DNA of 6,224 bases from Candidatus Hodarchaeota archaeon. Lineage in GTDB: Archaea; Asgardarchaeota; Heimdallarchaeia; Hodarchaeales; Hodarchaeaceae. Both the position numbers and the translations under genes were made by a program. Every line of letters starts with the position of its first letter. Positions within the stretch are counted from its first letter, which is position 1. The stretch spans positions 1 through 6,224 of the forward strand of contig JAEOTU010000057.1 in NCBI GenBank assembly GCA_016839665.1, read 5' to 3'. Below, piece by piece: positions 1 through 5,412 of this stretch. The notes beneath the pieces are model-generated. The model saw nothing but the letters and a program-made list of their open reading frames with translations, was not told the DNA's origin and did not search any database.

Positions 1-723
1 ACAATCGAGGATCAAGGTAAAAAGATTTCCGATATTGTGCATGAACAAGGGGCCTTAAGCTTAGTTGGAGTAGACCCGATTTCTTTAGGTGTCTTAATCC
101 CCCCAAGTAATTATGGCGCTGATATCGTCTGTGGAGATATTCAACCCTTAGGTATGCATATGCAATATGGAGGAGGATTGGCTGGTTTCATTGCCACACG
201 AGACGAAAAGAAATTTGTGATGGAATATCCATCCCGCCTTTTTGGCATAACTAACACTAGTGTAGAAGGTGAATGGGGTTTTGGTGATGTAACCTATGAA
301 CGTACGTCCTTCGATAAAAGGGAACAAGGCAAAGAATTTGTAGGTACAATGGCTGCTTTATGGGGAGTTACTGCAGGAGTCTTTCTGGCTCTGATGGGGC
401 CTCAAGGAATGCAGGAGCTTGGGAAATTAATAGTACAAAAATCTCAGTATGCAATGAAACGAATCTCGGAAATCGGAGGGATAAATGTCTTATTATTTCA
501 ATCATCACAATTCAAAGAATTTATTGTAGAATTCAATAGTATTGGTAAAACTGTTAATGAAGTGAACCAGCTCTTACTTGAAAAGGGAATCTTTGGAGGA
601 CAAGATCTCTCTAAGGAATTCCCAGAACTAGGAGAGAGTGCTCTTTATTGTGTAACAGAAGTTCATACTAAAGAGGATATAGATCGGTTAGTTCAAGCAC
701 TTACAGAAGCTATGCATAAATGA
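1..723 (+). CDS. GcvPA-like protein (glycine dehydrogenase, aminomethyl-transferring, subunit 1), 5'-truncated by window edge
   Basis: The reading frame is open from base 1 (ACA) to TGA at 721-723, giving 240 visible residues. GcvPA proteins are usually near 450 residues, so roughly the first 210 lie upstream. The GTG at 37 is an internal valine, not a start. Family landmarks in order are GADIVCGDIQPLG at about 40-51, matching the canonical GADIVVGEGQPLG; a glycine-rich YGGGLAGFIATR; a PSRLFGIT segment matching PGRLVGxT; and an ALWGVTAGVFLALMGPQG helix matching the NQAL..A.AVYLxxLG region. In this family the subunit pairs with GcvPB, forms part of the active-site tunnel and carries no PLP lysine. 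Several signature residues differ: GEGQ is GDIQ, FGGP is YGGG, and NICTxQAL is FVGTMAAL. It is therefore a divergent member, and I leave the symbol blank because glycine decarboxylation is not assured. It ends 4 nt before the subunit 2-like gene, and the two are surely co-transcribed. Confidence 0.85.
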   Translation, partial: TIEDQGKKISDIVHEQGALSLVGVDPISLGVLIPPSNYGADIVCGDIQPLGMHMQYGGGLAGFIATRDEKKFVMEYPSRLFGITNTSVEGEWGFGDVTYERTSFDKREQGKEFVGTMAALWGVTAGVFLALMGPQGMQELGKLIVQKSQYAMKRISEIGGINVLLFQSSQFKEFIVEFNSIGKTVNEVNQLLLEKGIFGGQDLSKEFPELGESALYCVTEVHTKEDIDRLVQALTEAMHK

Positions 724-726
724 GGG
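722..726 (+). promoter_or_regulatory. Shine-Dalgarno site that decides the start of the GcvPB-like gene
   Basis: GAGGG overlaps the stop codon of the upstream gene. It lies 7 nt before the ATG at 734 but only 1 nt before the ATG at 728. Normal spacing favours 734, which would remove the first two residues (M-I). The placement inside the upstream stop also suggests coupled translation of the two subunits, which must be made in equal amounts for an alpha/beta enzyme. Confidence 0.55.
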
Positions 727-733
727 AATGATA

Positions 734-2284
734 ATGAAACTACGCGTTAATTTTCATCAAGCCAAATGGGACGAACCTGTTATCTTTGAATTGAGCACGA
801 AAGGTGAACGGGGAATATTAATACCTGAAGTTGAGAAGGATATTGAGGATGTAGTTGGGGATGGTCTTTCTTCCTTACCGAAAAACATGCTCCGAACCCA
901 AGCTCCCAAACTCCCAGAACTATCTCAAATGCGTGTTTTAAAACATTTTTTAAGAATATCCCAAGAAACTCTCGGAGCTGATTTGAACATTGACATTGGT
1001 CAAGGTACCTGTACAATGAAATACAGTCCTAAGATAAATGAACTATTTGCTACATCTCCAAAATTAACAGAACTTCACCCAAATCAAGATGAAAGTACAG
1101 TTCAAGGTATTTTAGAAATAATTTACAAACTAGATGTCTTTCTAAGAGAAATATCTGGTTTAGATAAATTTACTTTTCAACCTGGGGGTGGTAGTCAAGC
1201 TATACTCGCAATGACTTCAATCATTCAAGCATATCATGATTCTAATGGAGAATCTGATAAAAGAGATGAAATGATTACAACAATCTTTTCTCACCCTTCA
1301 GATGCGGCAGCAGCAGCTGTTAAGGGATATAAGATAATCACTATCTATCCAAATGAAGATGGTCTACCTGACCTTGAAGCTTTGAAAACAGCAGTATCTG
1401 ATCGTACTGCTGGACTACTGATTACCAATCCTGAAGATACAGGAATATTTAATCCAGATATTTCAGAGTTCACACAAACCATTCATGACGTTGGAGGAAT
1501 TTGCGGTTATGATCAGGCAAATGCAAATGGAATACTGGGTATAGCAAGAGCAAGAGAAGCTGGGTTTGATATGTGCTTCTTCAATCTCCATAAGACATTT
1601 TCTTCTCCACACGGTTGTGGTGGACCCGCCACTGGCGCTCTGGGAGTAAGGAAAAAACTTATCGAGTATCTTCCATTTCCTTTAGTTGATTTCAATGGTT
1701 CAAAGTACTTTCTAAACTACGACATTTCGAAAAGTATAGGGAAAATAAGAGGATATTATGGGGTGATACCAGCAGTATTGAGATCTTACGCTTGGATCAT
1801 GAGTTTAGGGAGTAAGGGGCTAAAAGAAGTTTCTCAGATAGCAGTATTAAACAATAATTATCTTTTAAAGAAAATTTTAGATATTCAAGGTGCTTCTGCA
1901 CCGTACGCTAAGGGAAGGCACAGAATTGAACAGGTTCGCTATAGCTGGGAAGAACTAACACAGGAGACTGGTATCACTACCGAGGATATAACCAATCGAA
2001 TGATTGATTTTGGTTTTCATATGTGGTCTTCGCACCACCCATTTATTGTACCACAACCAATGACACTTGAACCTACGGAATCTTATTCCAAGGACGAAAT
2101 AGATGAGTATATTGCTGGATTAAAACAAGTAGTCAAAGAAGCCTACGAAAATCCAGACCTTGTAAAGAATGCCCCTCATAATAGTGTTGTCCACAAAATT
2201 AAAACTGAAACCCTTGATGATCCTTCAAAATGGGCAATTACATGGAGAGCTTACCTAAAAAAAAGGGAAAACGAAATGATTTAA
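734..2284 (+). CDS. GcvPB-like protein (glycine dehydrogenase subunit 2 family, PLP-binding), divergent
   Basis: The product is 516 residues from the preferred ATG at 734 (518 from the ATG at 728; numbering here uses 728). GcvPB proteins are usually around 480-500 residues, so it is full length. The N-terminal [11 protein letters not shown] (95-105) matches the family CTMKYNPKxNE. The [11 protein letters not shown] motif (286-296) contains K289, the expected Schiff-base lysine for pyridoxal phosphate. H189 (in SHPSDAAAA) and D262 (in YDQAN) align with the conserved His that stacks on PLP and the Asp that contacts the ring nitrogen. The C-terminus has the typical LEPTES and [11 protein letters not shown] motifs. 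Conserved loops are altered: the canonical QPAAGxxGE is [18 protein letters not shown] is [18 protein letters not shown] is [18 protein letters not shown] is GYDQANANG, and PHGGGGPGAGP is [11 protein letters not shown]. With the subunit 1-like product it should form an alpha/beta PLP decarboxylase that transfers to a lipoyl carrier. The altered loops leave the true substrate open. Confidence 0.85.
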   Translation: MKLRVNFHQAKWDEPVIFELSTKGERGILIPEVEKDIEDVVGDGLSSLPKNMLRTQAPKLPELSQMRVLKHFLRISQETLGADLNIDIGQGTCTMKYSPKINELFATSPKLTELHPNQDESTVQGILEIIYKLDVFLREISGLDKFTFQPGGGSQAILAMTSIIQAYHDSNGESDKRDEMITTIFSHPSDAAAAAVKGYKIITIYPNEDGLPDLEALKTAVSDRTAGLLITNPEDTGIFNPDISEFTQTIHDVGGICGYDQANANGILGIARAREAGFDMCFFNLHKTFSSPHGCGGPATGALGVRKKLIEYLPFPLVDFNGSKYFLNYDISKSIGKIRGYYGVIPAVLRSYAWIMSLGSKGLKEVSQIAVLNNNYLLKKILDIQGASAPYAKGRHRIEQVRYSWEELTQETGITTEDITNRMIDFGFHMWSSHHPFIVPQPMTLEPTESYSKDEIDEYIAGLKQVVKEAYENPDLVKNAPHNSVVHKIKTETLDDPSKWAITWRAYLKKRENEMI

Positions 2285-2285
2285 G

Positions 2286-3401
2286 TTGAAAAAACTAGGT
2301 TTAATTATCAATCCTATTGCAGGAATGGGTGGTAGGGTAGGATTAAAAGGAACTGATGGATTAACTATTTTAGAAGAAGCTAAAAGAATGGGAGCGAAAC
2401 CAGAATCCCCTAAACGTGCAGTGGAAGCATTAAAAAGAATTACTTCTCTAAGAAATGAAATAGAATTGATTACTTATCCTAATGAAATGGGTCAAGATGT
2501 TGCTCTATCATGCGGATTCAAGCCAAAAGTCATTGGATCCATAAAAAAAGGAAAAACGTCAGGAGACGACACTCAAAACGCATCTGAAGATTTATTAAAG
2601 TTGAAAGTTGATCTTTTGCTTTTTGCTGGAGGAGATGGGACTGCCAGAGATATTTATAATGTTGTTAAAGATAAGATAGTTGTATTAGGTATCCCAACAG
2701 GAGTAAAAATGCATTCAGCTGTCTATGCATGTAACCCCATAAGAGCAGGAGACTTAGCAACGTTATTTCTTCGACAAGATGTGAAGAATGTTAAAGAGGC
2801 TGAAGTAATGGATATTGACGAGGAATCTTTTAGATTGGGTCTTGTTTCAGCTAAACTTTATGGATTCTTAAAAATTCCATTTGAGAGAGCTCACGTTCAA
2901 CAGATGAAAGCTGGGAGTATAACAAACGAAAAATACTCTCAAGAAGCAATCGCTGAGGATATTATTGAAAATCTGAATGATAAGTATTTCTACATTATAG
3001 GCCCAGGGACAACTACACGACCCATAATGGAGAAATTGAACTTGGATTATTCATTGTTGGGTGTTGATCTTATTCATAAAGGAAAACTCATTGGGAAAGA
3101 CCTGAGTGAGAAGGAATTATCTGAACGAATAAATCGAAAGCAAGTTAAAATTATTGTGACTCCGATAGGCGGCCAAGGATATCTTTTTGGACGAGGAAAC
3201 CAACAAATAAGTCCTGAAATCATTAGACAAATAGGAAAAGAAAATTTACTAGTTATTGCAACAAGGGAGAAAATAAATTCCCTTAATGGTAGGCCACTCT
3301 TAGTTGATACAGGGAACAATGAAGTAAATCAACTACTGAGTGGATATATTAGAGTGACAACTGGTTACCGTGAGAAAGCTGTTTATAAAGTGGCGGTTTA
3401 A
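2286..3401 (+). CDS. ATP-NAD kinase family protein (COG3199 / AcoX-like)
   Basis: The product is 371 residues. The start is TTG at 2286: an in-frame TGA at 2277-2279 rules out anything upstream, and no ATG lies near, while the protein needs the [13 protein letters not shown] strand-loop that begins at residue 4. Motifs are NPIAGMGG (9-16), SGDDT (92-96), [10 protein letters not shown] (113-122, the GGDGT loop that defines diacylglycerol/NAD kinase folds), [17 protein letters not shown] (135-151), GPGTTTR (239-245) and [18 protein letters not shown] (295-312). This order is typical of COG3199, a family predicted to phosphorylate NAD with ATP or polyphosphate, and related to AcoX of acetoin operons; few members are biochemically proven. 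No membrane segment is seen, so it should be cytosolic. It follows the GcvPB-like stop by 1 nt with no Shine-Dalgarno at normal distance (AAGGGA at 2263-2268 is about 17 nt away). Translation probably depends on reinitiation after the upstream gene. Confidence 0.85.
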   Translation: MKKLGLIINPIAGMGGRVGLKGTDGLTILEEAKRMGAKPESPKRAVEALKRITSLRNEIELITYPNEMGQDVALSCGFKPKVIGSIKKGKTSGDDTQNASEDLLKLKVDLLLFAGGDGTARDIYNVVKDKIVVLGIPTGVKMHSAVYACNPIRAGDLATLFLRQDVKNVKEAEVMDIDEESFRLGLVSAKLYGFLKIPFERAHVQQMKAGSITNEKYSQEAIAEDIIENLNDKYFYIIGPGTTTRPIMEKLNLDYSLLGVDLIHKGKLIGKDLSEKELSERINRKQVKIIVTPIGGQGYLFGRGNQQISPEIIRQIGKENLLVIATREKINSLNGRPLLVDTGNNEVNQLLSGYIRVTTGYREKAVYKVAV

Positions 3402-3415
3402 GCTATTCTGATTGA
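3402..3415. other. Convergent 14-nt intergenic gap
   Basis: The NAD kinase-like gene (plus) and the TPR gene (minus) end facing each other with only 14 nt between their stop codons. No stem-loop is seen here. The only T-run on the plus strand is a short TTTT just inside the opposing gene (about 3419-3423). Transcripts from both sides probably run into each other's 3' ends. Confidence 0.6.
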
Positions 3416-5107
3416 TTACTTTTCCCATGCCTCTACAAGTTGTCTTGCTTCTTCTGCATACTTAATAACTTCCTCTTCGTTATATTTCTTGTGCAGCATT
3501 CTTTCAAGAAGAGAACTTAATTGGGTTAATTCCATTCTCTCCACCAGGGAGGGATTCAGGTCAGCAATTTTCTCCCATTTGCTTAATTGAGATGATAACA
3601 GGTTACTTTCGACTGATACCGCTTTTTCTAGCTGTGACAGGCCTTTTTCAGCTGCTATCTTCTTTGCTTGAGTTAACAATTCTTGAGCTTGTTCTAGATT
3701 TAGTTCCAACAAAGCTAGCTTAGACTGTAACAAATAGGTTTCAGTAAGCAACCAATATGAGTGTTGAGATTCTGCGACAGTGTGTAACTTTTCAGTAAGC
3801 TCTTTCACCTCTTTCAAAACCGTTTCACTACCGGTGGTTTTTAACTCAAATAGTAACAATTCCCCCAAGTAGATCATTGCAGTCACGGTTAACTCATACC
3901 AAACAATTTCTTCATCTGCAATTTCTTTAAAGATTGAAAGAGCGGTCATTTTATCTGGCAACCGTCCACTGTTTTTCAAAACTATAGCCTTAGCTAAACG
4001 ATATTTTTGTGTGATCAGTGGGATGTTCTTATGACGATCATTAATCTCTCGAAACTCATCTAAATAGCGTGAAATCGTTTCTGAAGGAAGATCATTAATA
4101 AATTCGCGAATGAATACATAGAGACCTTCAGCTATCCCGTGATCATTACCGATCTCTCTGTAAATTTCCAGAGATCTTTTCAAACAATCGGAGGCAGTGT
4201 TATAATCACCTTGCCCAATATAAGCCTCACCTAAATTACCCAGATTTATGGCAATGGATCTTCGGTTTCCCTTTGCTTCATTTAATGCCAAACTTTTGTT
4301 GTAATACTTCAGTGCCTGATCATTCTCACCTTTATTTATGAAAATGACGCCAATATTATTGAAAATATCTGGTTTTAACGTTAGAGGAAGTATCTCCTGT
4401 AGCGCTAGGATTTTTTGAAAATATTCTAGCGCTTGATCCAATTTCCCTTTACTAAGATAAACTCCACCGATAGAATAGTATGACAATGATATGAGAAACT
4501 TGTGGCCAAGTTCTTCTCCAATGGTTTTTGTTTTCTCCATATATTCCAATGCACGATCTAGCTCTCCCTTATTTCTATAAACATCTCCGATCAACTGGAG
4601 AGAGAAAGCAATTCCAGGTTTGGTGCCTAGATCTTCTCGTAGTGACAAGCTTTTTTGGCCAAATTCGAGTGCACTAAATAGTTCACCGATGTTTATCTGA
4701 TTTCTACCTTTGAGTTCGTATAATCCTGCCTCTCTTCTTTTTATCTCCGTTGATTGAACGTTTGTGATTGATTTGAGTATTTGCTCCCCCTTTTCAACCA
4801 AAGCATTACTCTCATCATATTTTCTTGACGCAAATAGTATGAAACCTTTTATGAGTACAGAATCTATAACTCGCAATGGTTTGTCGAGTTTTTCACTTTC
4901 CTGAAAAGATTGATTAGCTATGTTTAAGGCTTGATCGTATTCTCCTATCAAGTAAAGTATCTCACTTTTCAGGAGTAGATACGAGAGATATTCATCATCA
5001 GTAAGTCCTGTTACTTTCTCCAACGCCTCCACTTTTTGAAGTGCTTCCTCGTATTGACCTTTGAATGTGAGCTGTTCCACCTGTTTTAATTCTTGTTCTA
5101 TAACCAT
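3416..5107 (-). CDS. TPR-repeat scaffold protein with conserved C-terminal helical domain
   Basis: The product is 563 residues with no signal peptide or membrane segment, so it is probably a cytosolic protein-protein interaction scaffold. TPR units are seen at about 7-33 (GQYEEALQKVEALE), 44-73 (GEYDQALNIANQSF) and 84-112, then a regular array at about 128-320. In the array the helix-B alanine recurs at 146, 186, 226, 265 and 305, a 40-residue period longer than the basic 34-residue TPR. Motifs such as GELDRALEYMEK and GKLDQALEYFQK are textbook TPR. Residues 365-535 form a further all-helical region with no clear 34-residue repeat; it contains SQHSYWLLTETYLLQSKLALLEL and an EKGL..L helix. I recall this tail from many archaeal, especially Asgard, TPR proteins, but could not check. 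There is no enzyme or DNA-binding motif. A good ribosome site (AAGGAGAG, 9 nt upstream) supports the ATG at 5105-5107. Its partner is unknown, and its neighbours give no clue. Confidence 0.9.
   Translation of the reverse strand: MVIEQELKQVEQLTFKGQYEEALQKVEALEKVTGLTDDEYLSYLLLKSEILYLIGEYDQALNIANQSFQESEKLDKPLRVIDSVLIKGFILFASRKYDESNALVEKGEQILKSITNVQSTEIKRREAGLYELKGRNQINIGELFSALEFGQKSLSLREDLGTKPGIAFSLQLIGDVYRNKGELDRALEYMEKTKTIGEELGHKFLISLSYYSIGGVYLSKGKLDQALEYFQKILALQEILPLTLKPDIFNNIGVIFINKGENDQALKYYNKSLALNEAKGNRRSIAINLGNLGEAYIGQGDYNTASDCLKRSLEIYREIGNDHGIAEGLYVFIREFINDLPSETISRYLDEFREINDRHKNIPLITQKYRLAKAIVLKNSGRLPDKMTALSIFKEIADEEIVWYELTVTAMIYLGELLLFELKTTGSETVLKEVKELTEKLHTVAESQHSYWLLTETYLLQSKLALLELNLEQAQELLTQAKKIAAEKGLSQLEKAVSVESNLLSSQLSKWEKIADLNPSLVERMELTQLSSLLERMLHKKYNEEEVIKYAEEARQLVEAWEK
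4148..4726 (-). repeat. TPR array, about five 40-codon units in the TPR gene
   Basis: These bases encode residues 128-320 of the TPR protein. Each unit is about 120 nt, with a recurring pattern of I-G-x-x-Y followed by G-x-x-x-x-A-L-x-Y. At DNA level the units are decayed: only short stretches around the aattt/ctcccttt portion match, so they diverged long ago and are not a recent tandem expansion. Confidence 0.75.
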
Positions 5108-5114
5108 TCAATGA

Positions 5115-5131
5115 TTCTCTCCTTGAGAGAA
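5115..5131 (-). promoter_or_regulatory. TPR-gene ribosome binding site inside a 7-bp hairpin
   Basis: On the minus strand, AAGGAGAG (5117-5124) lies 9 nt before the ATG and is a strong Shine-Dalgarno. The same bases form the loop and 3' arm of a perfect inverted repeat, TTCTCTC-AAG-GAGAGAA (7-bp stem, 3-nt loop), in the leader. Folded, the stem would hide most of the Shine-Dalgarno, so it could damp translation. Whether it folds in the cell is inference. The repeat could also be a protein operator. Confidence 0.5.
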
Positions 5132-5204
5132 AATTACTTAATTCTAATTATTCAATAATATTAAAAGAATTAGATAGGTATTATGTGCTATGGATTACCA
5201 ATAA

Positions 5205-5218
5205 GAAAAATTATAAAA
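5205..5218 (+). promoter_or_regulatory. Candidate archaeal BRE/TATA promoter for cysS (possibly bidirectional)
   Basis: GAAAAA (5205-5210, BRE-like) sits directly upstream of TTATAAAA (5211-5218, TATA-like). In archaea this places transcription start about 22-27 nt downstream, near 5240. That would give cysS a leader of about 170 nt, which is long for an archaeon. The minus strand of the same site reads TTTTATAA and could also serve the TPR gene with an 80-nt leader. The background is AT-rich, so chance is possible. Confidence 0.4.
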
Positions 5219-5221
5219 ATT

Positions 5222-5243
5222 TCGAGTATACCAAGTATCTCGA
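5222..5243. promoter_or_regulatory. Inverted repeat / hairpin just downstream of the TATA-like box
   Basis: TCGAG-T-ATAC (5222-5231) and GTAT-CTCGA (5235-5243) pair over 9 bp with one bulged T and a CAA loop. It covers the expected transcription start of the candidate promoter, the usual place for an archaeal repressor operator. No nearby regulator gene is seen, so the binding partner is unknown. Confidence 0.35.
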
Positions 5244-5274
5244 TAACTTTGATTACTGAGATTACTGGCTCTAA

Positions 5275-5406
5275 ATGTTGTTGTTGTCGTTAATTCTTTC
5301 ATCCAGCCAGGAGTCTACAGTGAATAAATTGCTGATCCATTTTCTCAATATTCTTCCGCACTCTCCTGGTGATGAGAGAATTCAAAGTTGTTTATCAAGA
5401 GGTTGA
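5275..5406 (+). CDS. Possible 43-residue upstream ORF / leader peptide before cysS
   Basis: ATG at 5275 opens 43 codons that stop at TGA 5404-5406, 6 nt before the cysS ATG. The ORF covers most of the otherwise long leader and overlaps the cysS ribosome site. The peptide begins with a hydrophobic M-L-L-L-S-L-I-L stretch, has a single Cys (residue 39, codon TGT) and resembles no family I know. There is no convincing Shine-Dalgarno before its ATG, and an ORF of this length can arise by chance. It could be a coupled upstream ORF, or nothing. Confidence 0.2.
   Translation: MLLLSLILSSSQESTVNKLLIHFLNILPHSPGDERIQSCLSRG
5398..5403 (+). promoter_or_regulatory. Shine-Dalgarno for cysS
   Basis: AGAGGT lies 9 nt before the ATG at 5413. 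With the following TGAT it matches the 3' end of 16S rRNA (GAGGTGAT) apart from one inserted T. It supports the chosen cysS start. Confidence 0.6.
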
Positions 5407-5412
5407 TATAAT

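Larger units (their letters stand above)
5108..5412. other. Divergent intergenic region between the TPR gene and cysS
   Basis: This stretch of about 305 bases separates two genes transcribed away from each other. It is very AT-rich near the TPR gene (5131-5220) and closer to average near cysS. It holds the TPR ribosome site inside a hairpin (5115-5131), a TATA-like promoter (5205-5218), a near-perfect hairpin just after it (5222-5243), a 9-nt tandem duplication (5251-5268), a 43-codon ORF (5275-5406) and the cysS ribosome site. I see no tRNA, no riboswitch fold I recognise and no T-box motif. Confidence 0.7.

Noticed and set aside
37..39. GTG as the start of the first gene
   Set aside because: The frame is open to base 1, and the residues before it (TIEDQGKKISDI) fit the family. 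The homologous fold needs about 200 more residues upstream.
780..1016. Minus-strand 78-codon ORF inside the GcvPB-like gene
   Set aside because: It lies wholly opposite a well-supported gene; its composition is that of a reverse-frame shadow and it has no ribosome site or family resemblance.
1513..1695. Minus-strand 60-codon ORF inside the GcvPB-like gene
   Set aside because: It runs opposite the PLP-lysine region; it is a shadow of conserved coding sequence.
3074..3319. Minus-strand 81-codon ORF inside the NAD kinase-like gene
   Set aside because: It is opposite conserved COG3199 motifs, and its apparent hydrophobic stretches reflect the reverse frame.
5139..5172. TAATTCT...AGAATTA inverted repeat with a 20-nt spacer
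   Set aside because: The 7-bp arms are made almost only of A and T in a very AT-rich stretch, so chance explains it.
5251..5268. Tandem GATTACTGA/GATTACTGG duplication
   Set aside because: It has only two 9-nt copies with one mismatch; this looks like a small slippage event with no sign of function.
5243..5412. T-box or other cysteine-responsive RNA leader for cysS
   Set aside because: No T-box sequence (AGGGUGGNACCGCG-like), specifier stem or terminator hairpin is found, and T-boxes are bacterial.
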